Part shown: one piece after another, positions 1 to 5,616 of the stretch | Layout of the letters: the number at the start of each line of letters is the position of its first letter | How positions within the stretch are numbered: the first letter of the stretch is position 1 | Source: Burkholderiales bacterium | GTDB lineage: Bacteria; Pseudomonadota; Gammaproteobacteria; Burkholderiales; JACMKV01 | Assembly (NCBI GenBank): GCA_014379915.1 | Contig: JACMKV010000377.1 | Coordinates: forward strand, 1-5,811 | DNA length: 5,811 bases | Direction: 5' to 3' | Notes under the pieces: model-generated | The model's database searches: none | Told to the model about the DNA's origin: nothing | The model's input: the letters and a program-made list of their open reading frames with translations, nothing else | Program-made: the position numbers and the translations under genes

Positions 1-31
1 AGCCGCTGCGCGGATACCGGGTCGCGACGCC

Positions 32-71
32 CCTCCCGCAAGCGGGCCTGCGGCTAACGTGTCGGCGGGGC
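32..71. repeat. 40-bp direct repeat, copy 1 (REP-like)
   Basis: Bases 32-71 are identical to 126-165, 94 bp away and in the same orientation. Each copy contains the mini-hairpin CCCGC-AA-GCGGG (35-46 here). Read on the minus strand, a GTTAG segment stands next to the imperfect stem, which recalls REP elements with a short conserved head, though I cannot assign a known family. Confidence 0.6.
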
Positions 72-125
72 GCGCGGACTCGTTACCGCGAAGCGGCCGT
101 CTGCGGGGAGCGCGCCTTGGCCCCG

Positions 126-165
126 CCTCCCGCAAGCGGGCCTGCGGCTAACGTGTCGGCGGGGC
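126..165. repeat. 40-bp direct repeat, copy 2 (REP-like)
   Basis: Exact copy of bases 32-71. It starts about 10 bp beyond the pssA stop on the minus strand. This copy alone is framed by a 9-bp perfect inverted repeat (GGCCCCGCC at 119-127, GGCGGGGCC at 158-166) with the inner hairpin at 129-140 between the arms, so it could fold as a branched stem. That structure may protect or end the pssA transcript, although no T tract follows. Confidence 0.6.
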
Positions 166-174
166 CGCGAAATC

Positions 175-963
175 TCAATCGCGTTCACGTTCGATCGGCG
201 GCTCCACAACTCCCCGCTTTTTATACCATTGCCAGATCCACTGCACGTAGCCTGACAAACCATATACAACGAACAGACCGAAAAGCACCGTCGGCGGATC
301 GTACGAGACCAGCATGAACGACAGCACGAGAAGCAGCATGAACACAAATGGTACGCTGCGCCGGAAATTGACGTCCTTGAAACTGTAGAAGCGCACGGCG
401 CTGACCATGGTTATCCCGGTAAACAGCGTGACGAACCAGGCCAGCCAGGCGACATCGCGGCCGGCGATCTGAAAATCGTTCATGGTCCATACCAGGCCAG
501 CGACCAATGCCGCGGCAGCCGGGCTTGGTAAGCCCTGAAAATATCGTTTGTCGGCGACTTCCACCTGCGTGTTGAAGCGCGCAAGGCGCAAAGCGGCGCC
601 CGCGCAGTGAATAAAAGCTGCGAGCCAGCCGAGCTTGCCCAGTCCCTGCAGCGCCCATACATAGATTACCAGCGCGGGCGCAACGCCGAACGCGACCATA
701 TCGGACAGGCTGTCGTATTCGACGCCAAACGCGCTTTGCGTGCGCGTCAGGCGGGCGACGCGGCCGTCGAGACTGTCGGTAACCATAGCAACGAAAATCG
801 CGATTGCTGCGTATTCGAACCTGCCGTTCATCGCCTGAACGATCGCATAGAAACCTGCGAACAAGCCGGCCGTAGTAAACAAGTTCGGCAGCAGGTATAT
901 GCCTCGCCGCCTCATTTGCCCTTTGGCGCTGTCAGGATCGGGCTGGCGATATTCGGAGTCCAT
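175..963 (-). CDS. pssA: CDP-diacylglycerol--serine O-phosphatidyltransferase (phosphatidylserine synthase)
   Basis: Integral inner-membrane enzyme that joins CDP-diacylglycerol and L-serine to give phosphatidylserine and CMP, the step before Psd. The 262-residue product carries the complete CDP-alcohol phosphotransferase signature DX2DGX2ARX8GX3DX3D: D63, D66, G67, A70, R71, G80, D84 and D88, so the metal and substrate site looks intact. Further conserved stretches are YLLPNLFT (23-30), RLARFN (126-131) and GLPSPAAA (144-151). Hydrophobic segments at roughly 29-45, 51-62, 90-104, 112-125, 149-160, 172-188, 204-220 and 226-240 fit a multi-pass protein. The ATG at 963 is preceded by AGGA (minus strand, 979-976), about 12 nt away and therefore slightly far. 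M17 (MRRRGIYLLPN) is an alternative start because the N-terminus is variable in this family. It is the last gene of the minus-strand string, 205 bp after psd. The TGA stop is followed within about 10 bp by a GC-rich repeat cluster. Confidence 0.96.
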   Translation of the reverse strand: MDSEYRQPDPDSAKGQMRRRGIYLLPNLFTTAGLFAGFYAIVQAMNGRFEYAAIAIFVAMVTDSLDGRVARLTRTQSAFGVEYDSLSDMVAFGVAPALVIYVWALQGLGKLGWLAAFIHCAGAALRLARFNTQVEVADKRYFQGLPSPAAAALVAGLVWTMNDFQIAGRDVAWLAWFVTLFTGITMVSAVRFYSFKDVNFRRSVPFVFMLLLVLSFMLVSYDPPTVLFGLFVVYGLSGYVQWIWQWYKKRGVVEPPIERERD

Positions 964-1033
964 AATTTCTTAGTGTCCTGAGTTGCGTGTCGCTACAGAA
1001 AAGGTCCGAGAATCGCCGCCATACCGCGTTGTG

Positions 1034-1049
1034 TATCCTCGCCAGGATA
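1034..1049. repeat. Small inverted repeat in the psd-pssA spacer
   Basis: TATCCT (1034-1039) and AGGATA (1044-1049) are exact reverse complements around a 4-nt loop. They lie in the 205-bp gap between psd and pssA, where I see no convincing gene, terminator T tract or clear promoter. With only 6 bp of stem, chance is a real possibility. Confidence 0.3.
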
Positions 1050-1168
1050 GGAGCTGTGGTTCGCGCCGGGTGTGGTTTGCGAGCACATCTGGCGCCGATT
1101 TCGGCACACTTTTCATTGCCAGCCTCGAAGTTCATCCTGATTATTCCGCGAACCAGCAACTCAAGGCA

Positions 1169-1819
1169 CTAGGCGTTGTTTGGCAGTTCGGCAAGTATGG
1201 TGCAGGTCGCATAAACTTTGTCGCCGACGCTGGCTTTCGGTTTGGAACCGATCGGCAGGTAGACATCGACGCGCGACCCGAAACGAATGAATCCATAGCG
1301 TTGCCCGCGACTCAGTTGGTCGCCGACCTTTGCGTAGGACAGAATGCGCCGCGCGACCAGTCCAGCAACCTGAACGCAGGTTACGTCGATGCCATTTTTC
1401 GTTTTCAACCACATCGCGCTGCGCTCATTGTCGAGTGAAGCCTTGGCCAGCGAGGCGTTGACGAAACTTCCCGGGTGATACCAGGTTTCGCGGACGACGC
1501 CATCGACCGGGCTGCGGTTCGAGTGCGCATTGAACACATTCATAAACACGCTGAGACGCAAGGCTTCGCGGTTCAGGTAAGGATCGTGCGCGCGCTCGAC
1601 CGACACGATGCGCCCGTCGGCCGGGGCGAGAACAGCGTTCTCCATCTGCGGAATGTCCCGGGGCGGGTCGCGAAAAAACTGCAGCACAAAGATGCTGATC
1701 AACCACAGCGGGATTGACCACCAGCCGAAAAAATAACTCGCGATCAGGGAAACAACGATGCTGCCGGCAAGAAAAAGCCAACCCTCGCGAGCGATGATGG
1801 GGTGAGGATAATTTGCCAT
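1169..1819 (-). CDS. psd: Phosphatidylserine decarboxylase proenzyme, short PSD-A type
   Basis: Pyruvoyl-dependent membrane enzyme that decarboxylates phosphatidylserine to phosphatidylethanolamine, using the PssA product. The 216-residue length fits the short PSD-A subfamily rather than the roughly 320-residue E. coli type. A hydrophobic hairpin at about 13-48 should anchor it in the inner membrane. The self-processing site is RFGS (R179, F180, G181, S182). By family knowledge, cleavage falls between G181 and S182 and S182 becomes the pyruvoyl group, giving a long beta chain and an alpha chain of about 35 residues. APADG (65-69, with D68) and NAHSNRSP (97-104, with H99) carry the likely processing and catalytic Asp and His. 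The start MANYPHPIIAREGW matches the usual N-terminus of betaproteobacterial homologues. There is no clear Shine-Dalgarno sequence before the ATG. The gene lies 131 bp after ilvC, beyond two hairpins, and 205 bp before pssA. Confidence 0.96.
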   Translation of the reverse strand: MANYPHPIIAREGWLFLAGSIVVSLIASYFFGWWSIPLWLISIFVLQFFRDPPRDIPQMENAVLAPADGRIVSVERAHDPYLNREALRLSVFMNVFNAHSNRSPVDGVVRETWYHPGSFVNASLAKASLDNERSAMWLKTKNGIDVTCVQVAGLVARRILSYAKVGDQLSRGQRYGFIRFGSRVDVYLPIGSKPKASVGDKVYATCTILAELPNNA

Positions 1820-1851
1820 GCAGAAAAGGAGAATCCGAGCTGAAATACCGG

Positions 1852-1880
1852 AAAAATAGACTGCAAAATCGCTTTGCAGT
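1852..1880 (-). terminator. Terminator-like hairpin with T tract between ilvC and psd
   Basis: Read on the minus strand, an 8-bp perfect stem (arms 1880-1873 and 1867-1860, sequences ACTGCAAA and TTTGCAGT) closes a 5-nt loop. It is followed after three bases by TTTTT (1856-1852). Position, 71 bp past the ilvC stop and 32 bp before psd, fits an intrinsic terminator or attenuating signal. The stem is not very GC-rich, so termination could be partial. Confidence 0.5.
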
Positions 1881-1895
1881 TCAGACCCTTAAACG

Positions 1896-1912
1896 GGCAC
1901 GCAGCGCGTGCC
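1896..1912 (-). repeat. GC-rich hairpin just after ilvC
   Basis: GGCACGC (1896-1902) and GCGTGCC (1906-1912) are exact reverse complements with a 3-nt loop, forming a strong 7-bp hairpin 38 bp past the ilvC stop. On the minus strand it is followed by CGTTTAAG, too short a T run for a convincing terminator by itself. It stands 15 bp upstream of the second hairpin (1860-1880), so the pair may work together in ending or stabilising the ilv transcript. Confidence 0.5.
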
Positions 1913-1929
1913 TCGGCACCAGCACCGGC

Positions 1930-1954
1930 GCCGCTAGCTGATTTTTGCCGCTAG
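1930..1954. repeat. 8-bp direct repeat spanning the ilvC stop codon
   Basis: GCCGCTAG occurs at 1930-1937 and again at 1947-1954, 17 bp apart. The second copy contains the ilvC TAG stop, so the first copy carries a second TAG just beyond the gene. It may be a remnant of a small tandem duplication, or chance. Confidence 0.35.
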
Positions 1955-2967
1955 TTTCTCGATTGGTCGACCAGCTTGTTCTTTTTTATCCAGGGCATCA
2001 TGTCGCGAAGCTTGGCGCCGACCAGCTCGATCTGATGCTCTTTGCCGACCCGGCGCATCGCTTTCAACGAAGCCGCGCCCGCGCGATTTTCGAGAATGAA
2101 TTCCTTCGCGAATTGCCCGCTTTGGATTTCATGCAGAATTTTGCGCATTTCCTGGCGCGTCCGCTCGGTGATGATACGGGGCCCACGCGTGAAATCGCCA
2201 TATTCGGCGGTATTCGAAATCGAATAGCGCATGTTGGCAATGCCGCCTTCGTACATCAGATCGACGATCAGCTTCAGTTCGTGCAGGCATTCGAAATACG
2301 CCATCTCGGGCGCATAACCGGCTTCAACCAGCGTGTCGAATCCGGCTTGGGCGAGCGCGGTCAGGCCGCCGCACAATACCGCTTGCTCACCGAACAGATC
2401 GGTTTCCGTTTCTTCACGAAACGTGGTTTCGATCACACCGGCGCGCCCCGCGCCGATCGCCGATGCGTAGGACAAGGCAACATCGCGCGCGTTGCCACTG
2501 GCGTTCTGGGCAACGGCGATCAACGCAGGCACACCGCCGCCTTGCGTATAAGTCGAACGGACCAGATGTCCCGGCCCTTTCGGCGCAATCATGATCACAT
2601 CGAGATCGGCGCGCGGTTCGATCTGGCCGAAGTGAATGTTGAAGCCATGCGCAAACGCGAGCGCCGCGCCTTGCTTGATATTCGGTTCGATCTGGTCCCG
2701 GTAGACATCCGCATGGTTTTCGTCCGGAAGCAGGATCATGACGACATCGGCATCCTTGACGCCTTCGCTGACCGTTGCGACCGGGAGCCCGGCAGCCTCA
2801 GCCTTTTTCCAGGATGCGCCGTTTTTGCGCAAGGCGACCAAAACCTTGACGCCGGATTCCTTCAGGTTGTTGGCGTGCGCATGGCCCTGTGAACCATAGC
2901 CGACGATGGCAACTTTTTTCCCTTTGATCAGTGATAAATCGGCGTCTTTATCGTAATAAACCTTCAT
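1951..2967 (-). CDS. ilvC: Ketol-acid reductoisomerase (NADP+), class I
   Basis: Cytoplasmic enzyme of valine, leucine and isoleucine synthesis. It isomerises and reduces 2-acetolactate or 2-aceto-2-hydroxybutyrate to the dihydroxy acids with NADPH and Mg2+. The 338-residue length is that of the short class I enzymes. The Rossmann domain comes first: GYGSQGHAHA (23-32) binds the dinucleotide, and R47, K48 and S52 sit in the loop that favours NADPH. H107 in AHGFN is the conserved active-site histidine. The helical knotted domain holds the metal ligands D190 and E194 (DLFGE) plus E226 and E230 (YFECLHE), and S251 in SNTAEYG contacts substrate. All key residues are present. GAGGAA (minus, 2976-2971) just before the ATG is a good ribosome binding site and supports this start. 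The TAG stop lies inside one copy of an 8-bp direct repeat. The gene follows ilvN by 54 bp. Confidence 0.98.
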   Translation of the reverse strand: MKVYYDKDADLSLIKGKKVAIVGYGSQGHAHANNLKESGVKVLVALRKNGASWKKAEAAGLPVATVSEGVKDADVVMILLPDENHADVYRDQIEPNIKQGAALAFAHGFNIHFGQIEPRADLDVIMIAPKGPGHLVRSTYTQGGGVPALIAVAQNASGNARDVALSYASAIGAGRAGVIETTFREETETDLFGEQAVLCGGLTALAQAGFDTLVEAGYAPEMAYFECLHELKLIVDLMYEGGIANMRYSISNTAEYGDFTRGPRIITERTRQEMRKILHEIQSGQFAKEFILENRAGAASLKAMRRVGKEHQIELVGAKLRDMMPWIKKNKLVDQSRN

Positions 2968-2970
2968 GAA

Positions 2971-2976
2971 TTCCTC
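2971..2976 (-). promoter_or_regulatory. Ribosome binding site of ilvC
   Basis: GAGGAA on the minus strand, about 3-4 nt before the ilvC ATG (about 7 nt counted from its central GG). It is the clearest Shine-Dalgarno match in the window and fixes the ilvC start. ilvB and psd have no comparable motif. Confidence 0.7.
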
Positions 2977-3021
2977 GCGAATGGTGATTGCAGCTTCGTG
3001 CTCCCAGACAAAGGAGCCGAT

Positions 3022-3513
3022 TCAGACTTTCAGTATGCGCTCGCCGCGTCCGATGCCGGATGCGCCTGTGCGCACGGTTTCAAGAATTGCATCGGACTCG
3101 ATCGCTTCGAGAAAAGCGTTGAGCTTGGTGCCGGTGCCAGTCAGTTCGATCGTGTAAGCCTTGTCAGTGACGTCGATCACGCGGCCGCGGAAAATATCGG
3201 CCATGCGCTTCATCTCCTCGCGTTCCTTGCCGGACGCGCGGACCTTGACCAGCATCAGTTCGCGTTCGATGTATTCGCCGTCGTTCAGATCGACGACCTT
3301 GACGATCTCGATCAGCTTGTTCAGCTGCTTGGTGATCTGTTCGATGACGTCGTCCGAGCCGCTGGTCACGATCGTCATGCGCGACAAGGTTGGATCCTCG
3401 GTCGGCGCCACAGTCAGCGATTCGATGTTATAACCGCGCGCGGAGAACAAACCGGAAACACGCGATAACGCGCCGGACTCGTTTTCCATCAATAAAGACA
3501 AGATATGCCGCAT
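3022..3513 (-). CDS. ilvN: Acetolactate synthase regulatory (small) subunit, IlvH-like
   Basis: Regulatory subunit that binds the IlvB catalytic subunit, raises its activity and gives feedback inhibition by valine. The 163-residue length is that of E. coli IlvH rather than the roughly 96-residue E. coli IlvN. An N-terminal ACT domain covers about residues 1-75, beginning RHILSLLMENESGALSRV. The positions known in IlvH from valine-resistant mutants are the wild-type residues here: N11, G14, N29 and A36. Valine feedback is therefore expected to work. A second, ACT-like C-terminal domain covers about 80-160, including DIFRGRVIDV (106-115). AAGGGG (minus, 3528-3523), 9 nt before the ATG, is a plausible ribosome binding site. 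The gene is separated from ilvB by an unusually long 159-bp spacer and from ilvC by 54 bp. Confidence 0.97.
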   Translation of the reverse strand: MRHILSLLMENESGALSRVSGLFSARGYNIESLTVAPTEDPTLSRMTIVTSGSDDVIEQITKQLNKLIEIVKVVDLNDGEYIERELMLVKVRASGKEREEMKRMADIFRGRVIDVTDKAYTIELTGTGTKLNAFLEAIESDAILETVRTGASGIGRGERILKV

Positions 3514-3621
3514 GGTGCCGCGCCCCTTTTTTCTGAATAGGCGGAATGTCGGACGGGATGCATCTATATTGCCAGCTGGCGGCTTTCCAGGCCGTGGCCC
3601 GGTCTTTTCCTGCGCGCCGCA

Positions 3622-3643
3622 TCGAGCTTATGAAGAAGCTCGA
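3622..3643. repeat. Perfect inverted repeat in the ilvB-ilvN spacer
   Basis: TCGAGCTT (3622-3629) and AAGCTCGA (3636-3643) are exact reverse complements around a 6-nt loop, giving a stable 8-bp hairpin in the RNA of either strand. It lies about 30 bp beyond the ilvB stop. No T tract follows on the minus strand, so it is not a typical intrinsic terminator. An mRNA-processing or stabilising hairpin, or a protein-binding site, is possible. The rest of the 159-bp spacer has no convincing gene. It also holds the 10-bp palindrome GCCAGCTGGC at 3571-3580. Confidence 0.5.
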
Positions 3644-3672
3644 CCGAGCGATTCGGCAGCGTGCTTCGTCGC

Positions 3673-5370
3673 TCAGACCAGAATCATTTCGCTCAGACCC
3701 TTGCCGCCGGGCACCATCGGAAATACGTTTTCCGACTGATCGGTAATGAAATCGAGGAAGACGAGATCATCTTTCCGCGAAAACGCTTCACGCAGCGCGC
3801 CTTCGACATCGGATGGCTGCTCAATTTTCATGCCGACATGGCCGTAGGCTTCCGCAAGCTTTACAAAATCCGGCAGCGCGTCCATATACGATTCAGCATA
3901 GCGGTTGCCGTGGAAAAACTCCTGCCACTGCCGCACCATGCCCATGTAGCGATTGTTCAGGTTCACGATTTTGACCGGCAGATGATATTGCTTGCAGGTC
4001 GACAGCTCCTGAATGCACATTTGTATGCTGGCTTCGCCGGTGATGCAGACGACGTCGGCGCCCGGATGCGCGAGCTGCACGCCCATTGCCGCCGGCAAGC
4101 CGAAACCCATGGTGCCGAGGCCGCCGGAATTGATCCAGCGCCGCGGCAAATCGAATTTGTAGAATTGGGCAGCCCACATCTGATGCTGGCCGACGTCCGA
4201 GGTTACGAAGGCGTCGCCGTTGGTGACTTCGTAGAGCTTTTCAACGACGAATTGCGGCTTGATAATCGCCGAAGCACGGTCGTACTTCAGGCAATCGCGC
4301 GAGCGCCATTCCTCGATCTGAGACCACCACGCTGCCAACGCTGCTTCTTCGGGTTTTTCCCGCGTTGCCGCCAGTTGCTTGATCAGCTCCTGCAGCACTT
4401 CGCGGACGTTGCCGACGATCGGAACGTCGACTTTTACGCGTTTCGAAATCGAAGACGGATCGATATCGATGTGCACGATGCGGCGGTCTTCGGAATAGAA
4501 ATGTTTGGGATTACCGATCACGCGGTCATCGAAGCGCGCGCCAATGGCAAGCAGCACGTCGCAATTCTGCATCGCCATATTGGCTTCATACGTGCCGTGC
4601 ATGCCGAGCATGCCGACAAACTGCGGATCGGTCGCCGGATAGCCGCCTAAACCCATCAGCGTGTTGGTACAGGGGAAACCCAGGTTGCGAACCAGCTCGG
4701 TTAATTCACCAGCCGCTTCGCCGAGGATTACGCCGCCGCCGGAGTAAATCATCGGGCGCTTGGCGTCCATGATCAGCTGTATGGCTTTCTTGATCTGCCC
4801 GGAATGACCGCGCGTGACGGGGGTATACGAGCGCATCGACACTTCTTGCGGGTAACTGAATTCAGCGAGATGCTGCGTGATATCTTTGGGAATATCGACC
4901 AGCACCGGTCCGGGCCGGCCGGTTGCGGCGAGATAAAAGGCCTTTTTGATCGTCGTCGCGATGTCCTTGACATCTTTGACGAGAAAGTTGTGCTTGACGC
5001 ACGGCCGCGTAATACCCACGGTGTCGACTTCCTGGAAGGCATCGAGGCCGATCGCCGGCGTCGGCACCTGGCCGCTGATGATCACGACCGGAATAGAATC
5101 CATGTAAGCGGTGGCAATTCCGGTGACCGCGTTGGTTACACCGGGGCCGGAAGTAACCAGCGCAACGCCGACTTTCTGGCAGGCGCGCGCGTAGCCGTCC
5201 GCCGCGTGGACCGCGCCTTGTTCATGCCGCACCAGCACGTGCTTGAGCTTGCTTTGCTTGAAAAGCTCGTCATAAATGAACAACACCGCGCCGCCGGGAT
5301 AGCCGAATATGTATTCGACGCCCTCTTCCTGCAGGCAACGGATGACGATTTCAGCGCCTGAAATTTGCAT
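3673..5370 (-). CDS. ilvB: Acetolactate synthase, catalytic (large) subunit
   Basis: Thiamine-diphosphate and FAD enzyme that condenses two pyruvates to 2-acetolactate, or pyruvate plus 2-oxobutyrate to acetohydroxybutyrate. This is the first committed step of branched-chain amino-acid synthesis. The 565-residue length is normal. The N-terminal pyrimidine-binding domain has FGYPGGAV (22-29) and the catalytic glutamate E50 in RHEQ. The central FAD-linked domain contains GARFDDRV (277-284). The C-terminal diphosphate domain has TGEAS (444-448) with N473 27 residues after E446, the usual spacing of the metal-binding pair. E446 stands where most family members have Asp (GDG); I recall GEG/GEA in betaproteobacterial enzymes, so this is probably functional. 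The ATG at 5370 is the only usable start, since an in-frame stop lies upstream with no alternative between. No strong Shine-Dalgarno is visible. IlvI-type naming would be equally valid. First gene of the minus-strand group, divergent from the sigma factor. Confidence 0.98.
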   Translation of the reverse strand: MQISGAEIVIRCLQEEGVEYIFGYPGGAVLFIYDELFKQSKLKHVLVRHEQGAVHAADGYARACQKVGVALVTSGPGVTNAVTGIATAYMDSIPVVIISGQVPTPAIGLDAFQEVDTVGITRPCVKHNFLVKDVKDIATTIKKAFYLAATGRPGPVLVDIPKDITQHLAEFSYPQEVSMRSYTPVTRGHSGQIKKAIQLIMDAKRPMIYSGGGVILGEAAGELTELVRNLGFPCTNTLMGLGGYPATDPQFVGMLGMHGTYEANMAMQNCDVLLAIGARFDDRVIGNPKHFYSEDRRIVHIDIDPSSISKRVKVDVPIVGNVREVLQELIKQLAATREKPEEAALAAWWSQIEEWRSRDCLKYDRASAIIKPQFVVEKLYEVTNGDAFVTSDVGQHQMWAAQFYKFDLPRRWINSGGLGTMGFGLPAAMGVQLAHPGADVVCITGEASIQMCIQELSTCKQYHLPVKIVNLNNRYMGMVRQWQEFFHGNRYAESYMDALPDFVKLAEAYGHVGMKIEQPSDVEGALREAFSRKDDLVFLDFITDQSENVFPMVPGGKGLSEMILV

Positions 5371-5409
5371 GAGTGGTTTGATTTGAAGCCGGATGTTGCA
5401 GAGCCCAGA

Positions 5410-5438
5410 ACGTTACCGTTTCGATGATATGCGGTCAA
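5410..5438 (-). promoter_or_regulatory. Candidate sigma-70 promoter of ilvB
   Basis: On the minus strand, TTGACC (5438-5433) matches the -35 consensus at five of six positions. After a 17-bp spacer comes TAACGT (5415-5410), a weak -10 that keeps the leading TA and the final T. An A6 tract (plus strand, 5442-5447) lies just upstream. A start near 5403 would give a leader of only about 30 nt, which leaves no room for a classical leader-peptide attenuator. Inferred from sequence only. Confidence 0.4.
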
Positions 5439-5461
5439 GCTAAAAAACCTTTTCCAGGAGA

Positions 5462-5477
5462 TGGAGGCTATCCTCCA
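5462..5477. repeat. Hairpin in the ilvB/sigma divergent region, proximal
   Basis: TGGAGG (5462-5467) and CCTCCA (5472-5477) are exact reverse complements around a 4-nt loop. A nearby GGAG (5457-5460) could compete for the same CCTCC arm, allowing alternative folds in a plus-strand transcript. On the minus strand a T6 run follows 14 nt later (5447-5442). It lies upstream of the candidate ilvB promoter, so it may be an operator or part of the sigma-gene leader. Confidence 0.4.
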
Positions 5478-5498
5478 ATATGCGAATAGAATGCGACG

Positions 5499-5518
5499 CC
5501 TTGCGGGCCGCCGCAAGG
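5499..5518. repeat. Hairpin in the ilvB/sigma divergent region, distal
   Basis: CCTTGCGG (5499-5506) and CCGCAAGG (5511-5518) form a perfect 8-bp inverted repeat with a 4-nt loop, about midway between the two divergent genes. No T tract follows on either strand. It could be a binding site for a regulator or a structured leader segment. Confidence 0.45.
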
Positions 5519-5616
5519 AGTGTTTCCGGCAATAATCGGCAGATTTGCTAATATCCACGCGTTATACCGGTTCGAATCGAGCGGATCCGCGGCAGCGGCT
5601 AATACGGGTTATTCCA

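Larger units (their letters stand above)
1..174. other. GC-rich hairpin-dense intergenic region after pssA
   Basis: No gene is visible. Besides the two 40-bp copies, short CCGC-nnn-GCGG hairpins occur at 3-13 and 86-96, so small stems recur across the whole region. Base composition is clearly richer in GC than the neighbouring genes. The next gene downstream lies outside the window. Confidence 0.55.

Noticed and set aside
32..165. CRISPR array
   Set aside because: Only two repeats, no further spacers at regular length, and no cas genes; the hairpin-rich units fit a REP-like element better.
607..1438. Plus-strand frames opposite pssA and psd
   Set aside because: They overlap well-supported genes on the other strand, lack ribosome binding sites and resemble no family.
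1824..1832. AAAAGGAGA next to the psd start
   Set aside because: The purine-rich motif is on the plus strand, so it cannot serve as the ribosome binding site of minus-strand psd, and no plus-strand gene begins there.
1945..2892. 315-codon open frame on the plus strand
   Set aside because: It lies wholly opposite ilvC, whose motifs are complete. Long antisense frames are common opposite high-GC coding sequence, and the translation shows no recognisable family.
3000..3017. Terminator between ilvN and ilvC
   Set aside because: GCTCC and GGAGC form only a 5-bp stem with an 8-nt loop and no T tract, which is within chance expectation.
3428..3622. 64-codon minus-strand frame bridging the ilvB-ilvN spacer
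   Set aside because: It overlaps the start of ilvN in another frame, has no recognisable similarity and no ribosome binding site.
3661..4650. 329-codon open frame on the plus strand
   Set aside because: It is the antisense shadow of ilvB. The peptide is rich in Arg, His, Asp and Phe with no domain pattern, as expected for a reverse-strand reading.
5371..5558. Leader-peptide attenuator for ilvB
   Set aside because: A minus-strand frame from GTG 5558 has only scattered Ile and Leu codons, no run of Leu/Val/Ile and no stop at a hairpin. The likely promoter is also downstream of the hairpins.
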